This document shows, piece after piece, positions 17,223 to 26,162 of a stretch of DNA of 64,000 bases. Numbering within the stretch: the stretch's first letter is position 1; the number at the start of each line of letters is the position of its first letter. The stretch comes from Gammaproteobacteria bacterium. Its GTDB lineage: Bacteria; Pseudomonadota; Gammaproteobacteria; Pseudomonadales; Halieaceae. The notes under the pieces were generated by a model, which ran no database searches, had not been told where the DNA came from, and saw only the letters and a list, made by a program, of their open reading frames with translations. The stretch is from NCBI GenBank assembly GCA_030427085.1, contig JAUHXH010000003.1, positions 186,001-250,000 on the forward strand. The letters run 5' to 3'. A program made the translations under genes and the position numbers.

Positions 17223-18914
17223 ATGCGACGAATTGCCCTCGCCGATGCGGCGTTTCTCTACGCGGAAAAACGTCAAACGCCAATGCACATTGGCGGCCTC
17301 CATCTGTTCACCCTGCCCGAGGGTGTCGACGAGCCGGCTTTCCTGTCCGAATTGATGAATGCATTACGGGTGGAAGAAGAACTCCGGCGACCTTTCGGCG
17401 AGTATGTCACCACCGGCCACGCGGGCCCGCTGGGGCCCATGTACTGGGAAAAGGACCGTCGGTTTGACGTGGACTACCACGTCCGCCAGACCGCCCTGCC
17501 CAAACCCGGTCGATTCCGCGAGTTGTTCATCCTGATTTCGCGTCTGCAGGGGCAATTACTGGATCGCAATCGTCCCCTGTGGGAAACCTACCTGATCGAA
17601 GGGCTCCAGAACCGCCAGTTCGCCCTGTACATGAAGATGCACCACGCCGCGATTGACGGCATGGGTGCCATGCACATGACCAACGCGATGTACTCCACCC
17701 GACAGTCGGAAAAAGCCTTGCGATCACCGCTGTCCTACGCCGCATACGAGGAGTACAAGGCCAGTCAGGATATACCCAAGCCAGCCCGGGTGATTCCGCG
17801 GACACGGGAGTTGCGCAACGTCAGCGAAGTATTACGCGAGCAATTTAACACCACCGCTAACCTGTTCAGCGCCTTTCGCCGCTTCGGCAGCGCCTTTTTC
17901 GGTGGCGGAGAAGGCCTGGCGGTGCCCTGGCACCACATTCCGCGCACCTCCATCAATACGCGCGTAACGGGCGCCAGGCGCTTTGTGGCCCAGAGCTGGG
18001 ATTTCGGTCGCATTCGCGCCGTGTGCAAGGCCGTGGACGGCACCGTCAATGATGTAGTGCTGGCTATGTGTAGTGGTGCCCTGCGCCGTTACATGATCAG
18101 TCAGGGCGAATTGCCCCAGTACTCGCTCAAGGCCATGACGCCCGTGTCCCTGCGCGCTAAGGGAGACCTCGACTCAGCCAATGCCGTGGGGCTCATGGTG
18201 GCCGACCTCGCTACCGACCTGAACGATCCCGAGCAACGCCTGAAGCGCATTCAGGCGTCAATGACGGCGGGCAAGAGCCTGGTGAACAGCCTGTCGCGCC
18301 GAGAAGCCATGTTGTTCATGCAGATTACCCAGGCGCCGGCCCTGCTCACCACGCTGCTCGGCCTGACCAGCCAGTTCCCCGCCTTCAGCACAGTGATCTC
18401 AAACGTCCCGGGACCTGCACAGCAGCTTTATTGGAATGGTGCGCGGCTGGACGGCATGTACCCCGCTTCCATTGTGTTCGACGGCTTTGCCGTCAACTTT
18501 ACGCTCGTGAGCTATAACAACGAGCTGCACTTCGGTATTACCGCGTGTCGTCGGTCCATGCCCGGTGTGCAGCGTTTAATTGAGTACCTGGATGAAGCGC
18601 TGGTGGAACTGGAAGTAATGGCGGGCCTGGCCACAGCCCCCACTTCAACGCGGAGCAAAGCCAAATCTCGCGCTCGTCCCAAAGCGAAGGCCAAGCGCGC
18701 AGCAACAAAAACTACCCGCGCCAAAACTGCGGCGCCTAAAAAGGCTGCCACCAAAAAGCCCGCTACGAAAAAGGCCACCACGAAAAAAGCTGCCACCAAA
18801 AAAGCACCCGTTAAACCGAAGGCGAAGAAAACCGCACCTGCGGCCCGCAAGGCCAAGGCTGGACCGGCCAAGGCCAAAGCACGCGCCCGGCCTAAACAGG
18901 CGGCGAAAACCTAG
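17223..18914 (+). CDS. Wax ester synthase/diacylglycerol acyltransferase (WS/DGAT) with histone-H1-like tail
   Basis: Acyl-CoA-dependent esterification of fatty alcohols or diacylglycerol to storage lipid. It has 563 residues. The condensation-type catalytic motif HHAAIDG is at residues 140-146, with flanking signatures PLWETYLIEGL, KAMTPVSLRAKGD and TVISNVPGPAQQLYWNGA. Residues 1 to about 473 form the normal enzyme. Residues 474-563 are a low-complexity tail built of Lys, Ala, Pro and Thr with repeated AATKK/TTKK units, like bacterial histone-H1 or polyester-granule phasin tails. AAGGA precedes ATG 17223. The stop overlaps that of convergent astB by four bases (CTAG). The tail could bind DNA, polyphosphate or granule surfaces (inference). 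Confidence 0.94.
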   Translation: MRRIALADAAFLYAEKRQTPMHIGGLHLFTLPEGVDEPAFLSELMNALRVEEELRRPFGEYVTTGHAGPLGPMYWEKDRRFDVDYHVRQTALPKPGRFRELFILISRLQGQLLDRNRPLWETYLIEGLQNRQFALYMKMHHAAIDGMGAMHMTNAMYSTRQSEKALRSPLSYAAYEEYKASQDIPKPARVIPRTRELRNVSEVLREQFNTTANLFSAFRRFGSAFFGGGEGLAVPWHHIPRTSINTRVTGARRFVAQSWDFGRIRAVCKAVDGTVNDVVLAMCSGALRRYMISQGELPQYSLKAMTPVSLRAKGDLDSANAVGLMVADLATDLNDPEQRLKRIQASMTAGKSLVNSLSRREAMLFMQITQAPALLTTLLGLTSQFPAFSTVISNVPGPAQQLYWNGARLDGMYPASIVFDGFAVNFTLVSYNNELHFGITACRRSMPGVQRLIEYLDEALVELEVMAGLATAPTSTRSKAKSRARPKAKAKRAATKTTRAKTAAPKKAATKKPATKKATTKKAATKKAPVKPKAKKTAPAARKAKAGPAKAKARARPKQAAKT

Positions 18915-20248
18915 CGTTGAAAGGCGTAAAAGCTACCCAGGCCCAGTAACTGGGTGAGATTATCGAAAGCCCGATAGCACTCATCCAGCAGGGCTGGATC
19001 GGCCAGATCCGCTGGTAGCAAAGCGTCGCGGTAATGGTCGCGCACCCACGCCTGAAGCTGATCAATACGCGCTTCATCCACCAGGAATGCCGGATGCACG
19101 GCGGCCAGTTCCTGCTCACTCAACACGACTCGTAGGCGCAAACAGGCCGGCCCGCCGCCATTACTCATACTCTGCCGCACATCCACAAATTCCACATGCC
19201 GGATGGGTTGAGTCGTATCCGCAGCCAGATCCGTCAGATACGCAGCCACCGCCGGGTTATCGCGGCATTCGGTGGGAGCAATCAACCGCATGGCCTCAAA
19301 TCCCCCCTGGGGGTCTGCCAGTAATTGACTATTGAACAGATAGCTTCGAATGGCATCCTCAAGACTGACGCGATTGGCGGGCACGCAGATCGGTTGCAAG
19401 GGCAAACGCTCAGCCAACTGTGCAAATACCGCCTCCTGCGAGCGGCTCGCAAAAGCCTGTTCGTGGTGGAACAGTACCGGACCGTTGCCCACCGCCACCA
19501 CGTCGTTGTGGAACGCACCCGCGTTGATCGCCTCGGCACTTTGCTGCAGGAACAGGGCCCGATCCGGCACGCCATGTTGCCTTGCTACCGTCTCGCTGGC
19601 TTCCCGGGTCTGCCTGGCGGGAAATTGCAGTTGGCTTAAATCCGTATCGGCATCCCGCCCGTAAACGAACAGGCCAACACCCGCCTCACCGTAGGACGTA
19701 CACAGCCGCGTATGGTTGGCCGCTCCCTCATCGGCAAAGCGGTCCTGTGCGGGAAGCGCTTCGTGCACCACAAAGTGATCATCATCGCCAAACACGGTAC
19801 GCAAGGCTTGCGTCGTCTGCGGATATTCAATCGCGCGGTGGGCGGTGGTAACCAGATTGGCGGGCGTAAAGTGCACGCGTCCGTCGGGACAGTCTGCCGA
19901 CGGTGTTACCGTAGCCGCGTTCGCCGCCCACATGCTGGACGCCGAATAGACCATCGAGAGCAGCGCCGGAGCTCGTTGGGCCGTGGCCGCTAACACCTCG
20001 GTGTCCGTGCCGCTAAACCCCAGGCGACGCAAGGTAGCTATATCAGGCCGCAGTTGTGGCGGCAGGAATCCCTGCCGGTAGCCCAACTTGACCAGTGTGC
20101 GCATTTTCTCCAGGCCTTGCAGGGCAGCCTCGCGGGGATTCGACGCGAGTTGGGCATTGCGAGATGACGCAAGATTGCCGAACGCAAGGCCGCTGTAATT
20201 ATGATTCGGGCCAATCAGGCCATCGAAATTGACTTCAAAAACACTCAT
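18911..20248 (-). CDS. astB: N-succinylarginine dihydrolase
   Basis: The second step of the arginine succinyltransferase pathway: succinylarginine to succinylornithine, CO2 and two ammonia. It has 445 residues, the usual length. Family signatures are FEVNFDGLIGPNHNYSGLAFGN at the N-terminus (quoted in part), AMSVYSASSMWAANAATVTPS-like sequence around residue 110, GAFHNDVVAVGN, and SNGGGPACLRLRV, whose Cys is the catalytic nucleophile in this amidinotransferase-fold family. ATG 20248 is chosen over the longer frame because MSVFEVNFDG is the family start. The start codon shares one base with the astD stop (TAATG), so it is translated together with astD and astA. Confidence 0.97.
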   Translation of the reverse strand: MSVFEVNFDGLIGPNHNYSGLAFGNLASSRNAQLASNPREAALQGLEKMRTLVKLGYRQGFLPPQLRPDIATLRRLGFSGTDTEVLAATAQRAPALLSMVYSASSMWAANAATVTPSADCPDGRVHFTPANLVTTAHRAIEYPQTTQALRTVFGDDDHFVVHEALPAQDRFADEGAANHTRLCTSYGEAGVGLFVYGRDADTDLSQLQFPARQTREASETVARQHGVPDRALFLQQSAEAINAGAFHNDVVAVGNGPVLFHHEQAFASRSQEAVFAQLAERLPLQPICVPANRVSLEDAIRSYLFNSQLLADPQGGFEAMRLIAPTECRDNPAVAAYLTDLAADTTQPIRHVEFVDVRQSMSNGGGPACLRLRVVLSEQELAAVHPAFLVDEARIDQLQAWVRDHYRDALLPADLADPALLDECYRAFDNLTQLLGLGSFYAFQR

Positions 20249-21711
20249 TAACGCAGTCCCCGGGTCAGCGTATTGTCCTGTTGATGGGTGGCGGCACCCA
20301 CGGTGCACGCTTGCGGCCAGGCACAGTAATCGGCAGCATACCAGGCACTCGGACGGTGATTGCCGCTGGCACCAATCCCGCCAAAGGGCAATTCACTCGA
20401 CGCACCCGCCGTGGGTGCATTCAGGCTGACGACACCGGCGCGGATCTGCGCGCGAAAGCGTTCCTGATGGTCGGCCTGGTCGCTGATCAGGCCGGCGGCC
20501 AGTCCGTAGCGGGTGGCGTTTGCGACCGTTAACGCCTGCTCGAACGTCGCCACCCGATGCACCTGCAACATCGGGCCAAACCACTCGGTATCTGCCTGCT
20601 CCGCCAGCGAGGTCACATCTACCAGCCCCGGACGAAGGAAATTACTGCCAGCCTGCCGGGGTGCCATGGATGCCAGGATCGCGGCACCACTGCTGGCCAG
20701 ACGTGCTTCCTCAGCCAACAGGGCCCGGGCTGTCGCACCATTGATCACCGGCCCCATAAACGGCTCGGGCTGAGCGTCGTGACGGTCTACGATGATCCGG
20801 CTGGCAAGGTCCTGTAAACGCATCAGTACGTCATCGCTCGCCACACTGTCCACCAGCACCAGACGACGCGCACAGGTACAGCGTTGCCCCGCGCTCAACC
20901 AGGCGCTCTGGGCGATGATCTGAACCGCGGCTTCCACATTGATATCCCCGTCCACGATCAGGGGATTATTACCGCCCATCTCCAGCGCCAGTAGCACCTC
21001 CGGACGTCCGGCAAGCTGACTGTGCAACAGTCGGCCAACACGGGAAGACCCGGTGAATAGCAGGCCGTCGATGTCCGCGCCTGCCAGCGCCTCACCCACT
21101 TCACGGCCGCCCTGCACCAGGTTCAACACGCCAGCGGGTAGTCCGGCGCGCTGCCACAGTGCCACCGTCAACTCTGCTACCCAGGGCGTTTGTTCACTGG
21201 GTTTGAACACTACCGTATTGCCCGCCAACAGGGCCGGAACGATGTGCCCATTGGGCAGGTGGCCGGGGAAATTGTAGGGGCCGAATACTGCCATCACGCC
21301 GTGGGGGCGATGACCGAGCTGGAGTCGGTCGCGCTGCCATTCACCTGCCCGTTCAGCCTGCGCTCGCGCACTGATGGCCACTTTATTGGCCATCGCCGTC
21401 ACCTCGGTGGCGGCTTCCCAATCGGGCTTGCCGGTTTCGCGTGCAATGGCAAGCGCCATCGACCCGGCTTCAGCGCGCAGCAGATCTGCAAACGCCTCCA
21501 GTGCTGCAACTCGCTCAGACAGCGGCAGCAGCGCCCAGTGTTTCTGAGCCTCGCGCGCACTGGCAACCGCTGCCGAGACCTGCGGTGCTGTAGCCTGTGG
21601 CTTTTGCCACAACAGCGAGTCGTCGGCCGGGTTGTAAGACGCCATCATGTCGCCTTGCCCCGCTTGCCATTGGCCTGCGATAAACAGGCTGTTGTCGCCC
21701 GCTGCCGTCAT
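20248..21711 (-). CDS. astD: N-succinylglutamate 5-semialdehyde dehydrogenase
   Basis: NAD-dependent oxidation of succinylglutamate semialdehyde to succinylglutamate, the fourth step of the pathway. It has 487 residues of the aldehyde dehydrogenase superfamily. The catalytic Cys278 lies in AGQRCTCARRL and the general base Glu244 in LALEMGGNNPLIV. The cofactor loop FTGSSRVGRLLH is present, and the N-terminal FIAGQWQAGQGD is typical of AstD. The start overlaps the astA stop by 4 bp (ATGA) and the end shares a base with the astB start, so the three are translationally coupled. Confidence 0.97.
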   Translation of the reverse strand: MTAAGDNSLFIAGQWQAGQGDMMASYNPADDSLLWQKPQATAPQVSAAVASAREAQKHWALLPLSERVAALEAFADLLRAEAGSMALAIARETGKPDWEAATEVTAMANKVAISARAQAERAGEWQRDRLQLGHRPHGVMAVFGPYNFPGHLPNGHIVPALLAGNTVVFKPSEQTPWVAELTVALWQRAGLPAGVLNLVQGGREVGEALAGADIDGLLFTGSSRVGRLLHSQLAGRPEVLLALEMGGNNPLIVDGDINVEAAVQIIAQSAWLSAGQRCTCARRLVLVDSVASDDVLMRLQDLASRIIVDRHDAQPEPFMGPVINGATARALLAEEARLASSGAAILASMAPRQAGSNFLRPGLVDVTSLAEQADTEWFGPMLQVHRVATFEQALTVANATRYGLAAGLISDQADHQERFRAQIRAGVVSLNAPTAGASSELPFGGIGASGNHRPSAWYAADYCAWPQACTVGAATHQQDNTLTRGLR

Positions 21712-22751
21712 TCGATTTCTCCACCGGGTTTCTCACCGGATTTTTTAGGGCTGATATAACGCAGTAAATCACCTGCTGTCGCGCCCAGACGCTCCAGCGC
21801 TTGAGTGCTGATTTTCAGCGAACCGTCATCGTCCAGCGCCACCCGGTCAAAAACCACCCGGAAGGTATCCAGACGATTAGTAGCAACCAGAGTCGGCTCT
21901 CGCTGCAATGGCACCGCAGTGGGTGCGGCTATACCCTGACGAATGCGTCGCACACTTTTCAGGTGGTCGATTTCGGCCTTCATCAGCGGCCCACCGTCAA
22001 AAATATCCACCACTTTTTCGTACTGAAATCCCTCTTCCTCCAACAGTTCCATCGCCCGGCGGCCGCTGTCATTGGGGCGGCCAATAACCGACTGCGCCTC
22101 GTTCGGTAACAGGCAGGTGTAGATGGGGTGCTTCGGCATGAGTTCGGTGATGAACTGGTTGGAACCAACACCGCAAAGTTGGTCAGCCTGATCAAATTCC
22201 ATCCCAAAAAAATGACGCCCGATCGCATCCCAGAAAGGTGACACACCGGCTTCGTTCACCCAGCCGCGCAATTCAGCAATCACGTGGGAGCGAAAACGTT
22301 GCGGGAACTGCCCCATCAACAGGTAGCGCGCGCGTGACAGCCAGTGCCCATTGCCGCGATATTCGGGGTCGAGAAACAGGGTGCCAACTTCGGAACAGTC
22401 GGTGTAGTCGTTAGTGAGGTGCAACATCTCGCTGCGCGTTTCCTTACCCAGAGAATGCGAATAGTGCGTAACCGACATCACCCGGTAGGCATAAAACGCC
22501 TGCCGCGCGCCGGTCTGGGAATAAACACCCGCAGTGCCGATAACCCGACCCTTTTCGCAATCTTCCAGTACCAACAGGAAATAATCGTCCGGGTGATAAC
22601 TCGCGCGAGCGAAACTCTCCTCAGACAGGGCGATTTTGTTTGCCAGTGCCTCAGCGTCCGGCGGCAGGGAGGTCATGCCCTTACCGGCTTTGACCGCCAG
22701 CAGCATCAGGTCATCCACATCACCCGCGGTAACGGGCCGAACCACAAACAT
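21708..22751 (-). CDS. astA: Arginine N-succinyltransferase
   Basis: The first committed step: arginine plus succinyl-CoA to N2-succinylarginine. It has 347 residues with a GNAT-like fold. Signatures are FVVRPVTAGDVDDLMLLA at the N-terminus, GMTSLPPD, GTLFLDPEYRGNGHWLSRARY (quoted in part) and IYTCLLPNEAQSVIGRP. This is a single AstA form. The length and start agree with the family. It lies 3 bp downstream of an M20 peptidase gene and overlaps astD, giving the order M20-astA-astD-astB on the minus strand. Confidence 0.97.
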   Translation of the reverse strand: MFVVRPVTAGDVDDLMLLAVKAGKGMTSLPPDAEALANKIALSEESFARASYHPDDYFLLVLEDCEKGRVIGTAGVYSQTGARQAFYAYRVMSVTHYSHSLGKETRSEMLHLTNDYTDCSEVGTLFLDPEYRGNGHWLSRARYLLMGQFPQRFRSHVIAELRGWVNEAGVSPFWDAIGRHFFGMEFDQADQLCGVGSNQFITELMPKHPIYTCLLPNEAQSVIGRPNDSGRRAMELLEEEGFQYEKVVDIFDGGPLMKAEIDHLKSVRRIRQGIAAPTAVPLQREPTLVATNRLDTFRVVFDRVALDDDGSLKISTQALERLGATAGDLLRYISPKKSGEKPGGEIE

Positions 22752-22754
22752 GAC

Positions 22755-23990
22755 TTAAGTCTCCATCGATTGCGCCGCGCCACGGCGAGGGCCAGCGGCG
22801 ATCAGGCGAGTGACAAACAAGGCAGACAGTTGAGCCCGCTCGACAAAACTGTCCAGACAGGCGTATTCGTCTGTACTGTGAATATTGGCACCACGCACGC
22901 CCAGGGTGTCGATATTGAGCAGCCCCGCCGCAGCGAGGTTATTACCTTCACAACAGCCGCCGGTTGCCCGCCAGTCGATGCCCAGGCCGAGCTCGGCGCC
23001 ACAGTCTCTCAATAGCTTGAACATGTCTGCCTGCGGATCCGTCATCGGTTTTGGCGGCCGATTGAACTGGCCGTGCAATGTCAGTTCACAACCGGTGTCA
23101 GCCGACACTGCTGCGATCGCGGCTTCAATTGCTGCCAGCACAGTCGCCTGTTGCTCTGCTTCGTGAACGCGCACATTGAAACGGCACACGCAGGTATCCG
23201 GCACCACGTTCACCGCGCCGCCACCGCGAATCTGCCCGACATTAACGGTTACGCCAGTCGCCTCGTCCGACAGTGCGGCAAGCCGAGCTGCTATCTGCGC
23301 AATGGCCACCACCGCATTGCGCCCCTGAAAAAACTCTCGCCCGGCATGGGTGCTGAGCCCCCGGGCTACCAGAGTGAAGTTACCACTGCCCTTGCGTGCG
23401 CCCGCCAATGTACCGTCGGCCAGAGCCGGCTCGTAGGTCATGCCGTAATCCGCTGTCCGGGCCAGCTCCATCAATACCGGCCCTGAACCGATGGATCCGA
23501 TTTCCTCATCGGGAGAGATGGCCACGGTAAAGCCGAACTGGTCCCGCCACGCAGAATCCTCCAGGACCTGCAGCGCCGTGGCGAGCGCGACCAGGCCGCC
23601 TTTCATATCCGCAGTGCCCGGGCCACGCAGGTGGTTGCCCTCGGTCCAGCAAGTGAGGAAGTCACTGTCTGGTGGAAACACGGTGTCGGAGTGGCCCGTC
23701 ATCAGGATCTGGAGAGGGGCCGTGGGCCGGGCGCGAAAAATCTGCATCGGCCGGGGCTCGAAATGGCTTACCTCCCCGGTATCCGTGACCTGGGGAATGG
23801 GCGATAAACGCCGCTCCTCCACGGTATCTGACAGGGGCCGGAACAGGGTATCCAGCGCCGCCTGAACACGGGCGATCCCGTCGTTGTGATAGCTGCCCGA
23901 GTTGACATCACACAGTGCCACAGTCGTCGCCACCATGGCGTCGTGCCGCGATGCGATCGCGTCCAGCAAGGCTTGTTCTGCGTTAGTCAT
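22755..23990 (-). CDS. M20-family metallopeptidase resembling carboxypeptidase G2, in the AST operon
   Basis: A zinc amidohydrolase of 411 residues. The five metal ligands can be read: His100 in GHSDTV, Asp128 in GPGTADMKGG, Glu162/163 in PDEEIGS, Glu187 in TYEPA, and a final His in NIHSTDEY. The GPGTADMKGG motif and overall layout match glutamate carboxypeptidases, which cut N-acyl-glutamate bonds. The gene is first in the operon, 3 bp before astA. No astE (an M14 enzyme) is present, so this protein may release glutamate from succinylglutamate (inference). ATG 23990 is preferred; an in-frame ATG lies six codons upstream. Confidence 0.9.
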   Translation of the reverse strand: MTNAEQALLDAIASRHDAMVATTVALCDVNSGSYHNDGIARVQAALDTLFRPLSDTVEERRLSPIPQVTDTGEVSHFEPRPMQIFRARPTAPLQILMTGHSDTVFPPDSDFLTCWTEGNHLRGPGTADMKGGLVALATALQVLEDSAWRDQFGFTVAISPDEEIGSIGSGPVLMELARTADYGMTYEPALADGTLAGARKGSGNFTLVARGLSTHAGREFFQGRNAVVAIAQIAARLAALSDEATGVTVNVGQIRGGGAVNVVPDTCVCRFNVRVHEAEQQATVLAAIEAAIAAVSADTGCELTLHGQFNRPPKPMTDPQADMFKLLRDCGAELGLGIDWRATGGCCEGNNLAAAGLLNIDTLGVRGANIHSTDEYACLDSFVERAQLSALFVTRLIAAGPRRGAAQSMET

Positions 23991-24184
23991 GCTTTTTACT
24001 CTAGTCACTGATCCTCAAACCGGCCACGCGTCGGCCCGGGTCGCACCCGTCGATTACTGTCGAGAACACCTTACCAGCGACGACCACGGAGAAAATACGG
24101 ATTCCACTACGCAGTTCCGGATTAAATTTTCCAGGAACTGCCTACAATGAAGGGGAACATCCATTTGATTGGCGGGAGCCCAGC

Positions 24185-25549
24185 ATGAGCCAGGATATCG
24201 AACAACTTACCCAACGGGACGCCGAGGTCATCCTGCACCCGGCCTCCTCGATTACCGCCCTCCTGGACGGCGGCCCTGACATGATTGTCTCCGGCCAGGG
24301 GTGCCGGGTCACGGACGGCAGCGGGCGCCAGTTGCTAGACGCTGTGGGCGGTCTGTGGTGCGTCAATGCCGGCTACGGTCGCGTAGAACTGGCCGAAGTC
24401 ATGAAAGAGGCCACACTGCAACTGGGTTACTACCACACCTTCTCCAATGCCTCGAACCCCTGGCAGGTAAAGCTGGCAGACAAATTGCTGCAACTGGCAC
24501 CGAATGGCATGGATAAGGTGTTTTTCGGTAGCGGCGGCAGCGATGCCAACGACACTCTGATCAAGATTGCCTGGCACTATCACACGCTGCGCGGCAAGCC
24601 GGGGAAAACCCGTGTCATCGCGCGCGAGCAGGCCTATCACGGCACGTCTATCAGCACCGCCAGCCTCACCGGACTGGGCGGCTTCCACAAGGAGTTCCCA
24701 TTACCGCTGGACTTTGTCCTGCGCGTTGAATGCCCTCACCACTACACCCGCGCTCGCCCCGATGAAAGCGAGGATCAGTTCTGCGATCGGCTCATCGCCG
24801 AGATACGGGACCTGATTGAGCGCGAAGGCGCCGACACCATCGCTGCCTTCTTCGCCGAGCCAATCCAGGCCGCGGGCGGCATTATCGAGCCACCTGCAGG
24901 CTACTACCCAAAACTCGGCAAATTGCTGCGCGACAACGACATCCTGCTGGTCTCCGACGAAGTGGTGTGTGGCTACGGGCGGCTGGGGAGTTGGTTCGGC
25001 GCACCGCTACTGGACATGGAACCGGACATGATCGCCACTGCAAAGGGCCTCACCAGCGGCTATTTTCCAATGTCGGCGGCGATGATGCGCCACGAAATAT
25101 GGGAGGTGCTCAGGCAAGGCTCGGAGAAGCTCGGCGCTTTCTCCCACGGCTACACCTACAGCGGCCATCCGGTGGGCTGTGCCGTAGCGCTGACCAACCT
25201 GATGCTCCTGGAAAATGAAAACCTGGTGGAGCGCGCCAGAGAGCATGGGGCGTACCTGCACCGGCAGTTGCGCGAACGCTTCGAGCAGCATGAACGTGTG
25301 GGTGAAATTCGCGGACGCGGCCTGATCGCCGGCGTTCAGTTAGTCGTCGACAGGGCCACCCGCACACTGCCGGACGCAGCCGACAAATGGCCGGCCAAAG
25401 TGGCGGCGGAAGTACGCCGACGCGGCGTGATCGTGCGCCCGCTGCCCAGCGTCGGCACGCTGGCCATCTCGCCGCCCCTGACAATCTCCAAATCGGAGAT
25501 TGACGAACTGGTGGATGCTCTGGAACAGTCTATCAATACTGTTTTATAG
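24185..25549 (+). CDS. Class III PLP-dependent aminotransferase
   Basis: An omega-amino acid or polyamine aminotransferase of 454 residues. It has a GlyGlySer phosphate-binding turn (FFGSGGSDAND), the Asp-Glu pair of the cofactor ring in LVSDEVVCGYGR (258-259), and the Schiff-base Lys287 in ATAKGLTSGYFPM. Further family sequence is YHTFSNASNPW and GRGLIAGVQLV. GGGAG (24174-24178) precedes ATG 24185. It is divergent from the AST operon, which lacks astC, so it might act on succinylornithine. However, its sequence looks more like putrescine/beta-alanine-pyruvate aminotransferases than like AstC/ArgD. An Lrp-type regulator follows 19 bp downstream. Confidence 0.9.
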   Translation: MSQDIEQLTQRDAEVILHPASSITALLDGGPDMIVSGQGCRVTDGSGRQLLDAVGGLWCVNAGYGRVELAEVMKEATLQLGYYHTFSNASNPWQVKLADKLLQLAPNGMDKVFFGSGGSDANDTLIKIAWHYHTLRGKPGKTRVIAREQAYHGTSISTASLTGLGGFHKEFPLPLDFVLRVECPHHYTRARPDESEDQFCDRLIAEIRDLIEREGADTIAAFFAEPIQAAGGIIEPPAGYYPKLGKLLRDNDILLVSDEVVCGYGRLGSWFGAPLLDMEPDMIATAKGLTSGYFPMSAAMMRHEIWEVLRQGSEKLGAFSHGYTYSGHPVGCAVALTNLMLLENENLVERAREHGAYLHRQLRERFEQHERVGEIRGRGLIAGVQLVVDRATRTLPDAADKWPAKVAAEVRRRGVIVRPLPSVGTLAISPPLTISKSEIDELVDALEQSINTVL

Positions 25550-25568
25550 CACTGGACCCAGCCAACGA

Positions 25569-26072
25569 ATGAGCACCACCACACTGCCCCTGGATCGACT
25601 GGACCTGCGCATCCTGCAAACTCTGCAGGATCGCGGGCGCATCACCAACAAGGAATTGGCAGAACAGGTCAATCTGTCTTCCAGCGCCTGCCACCAACGC
25701 CTGCAACGTCTGATCGATGACGGCTGGCTGCAGGGATTTATGGGGCGGCTCAACATCGAGCGGCTGTGCGCACCCGTACAATGCATCGCCACCATTTCCC
25801 TCAACAGCCACGCACCGGATGCCTTCAGCTTCCTGGAAAAGCGGGTGCAATCGATGCCGGAAGCGCTGGAAGCCTTTACAGTGAGTGGCGGCTGCGATTT
25901 TATCGTGCGTTTCGCCTGCCCCCACATGAGCCGCTACATGAGCCTGACCAACTCACTGATTCAGGACTGCCCGGAAATTGCCAACATCGTGACCCACGTG
26001 ATCATGAAACACAGCAAAGACTTTACCGGTTATCCGATCAAGGAATTGCTCACTCCACCGGCAGTTTCCTGA
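25569..26072 (+). CDS. Lrp/AsnC-family transcriptional regulator
   Basis: A protein of 167 residues. The N-terminal helix-turn-helix is at about residues 10-55 (LDRLDLRILQTLQDRGRIT, then LAEQVNLSSSACHQRLQRL), and a C-terminal RAM/AsnC effector domain contains SMPEALEAFTVSGGCDFIV. ATG 25569 is chosen because the frame's earlier ATG lies inside the aminotransferase gene. It is co-oriented with that gene and just 19 bp behind it, so it is probably a local regulator responding to an amino acid, possibly of the divergent AST operon (inference). Confidence 0.93.
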   Translation: MSTTTLPLDRLDLRILQTLQDRGRITNKELAEQVNLSSSACHQRLQRLIDDGWLQGFMGRLNIERLCAPVQCIATISLNSHAPDAFSFLEKRVQSMPEALEAFTVSGGCDFIVRFACPHMSRYMSLTNSLIQDCPEIANIVTHVIMKHSKDFTGYPIKELLTPPAVS

Positions 26073-26162
26073 ACGCAGCACTATTCAAGCCGAGGGTCTA
26101 TACTCAGCGCGAGCAGGGGTTTTTGGCCTGCTCTCAATCAAGCTAATTCAAGGATGGTAAGT

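Noticed and set aside
18512-18877. Minus-strand frame encoding a very hydrophobic Ala/Phe/Val protein
   Set aside because: It is the reverse reading of the Lys/Ala-rich tail of the acyltransferase; Lys codons read backwards give Phe and Leu. There is no independent evidence for it.
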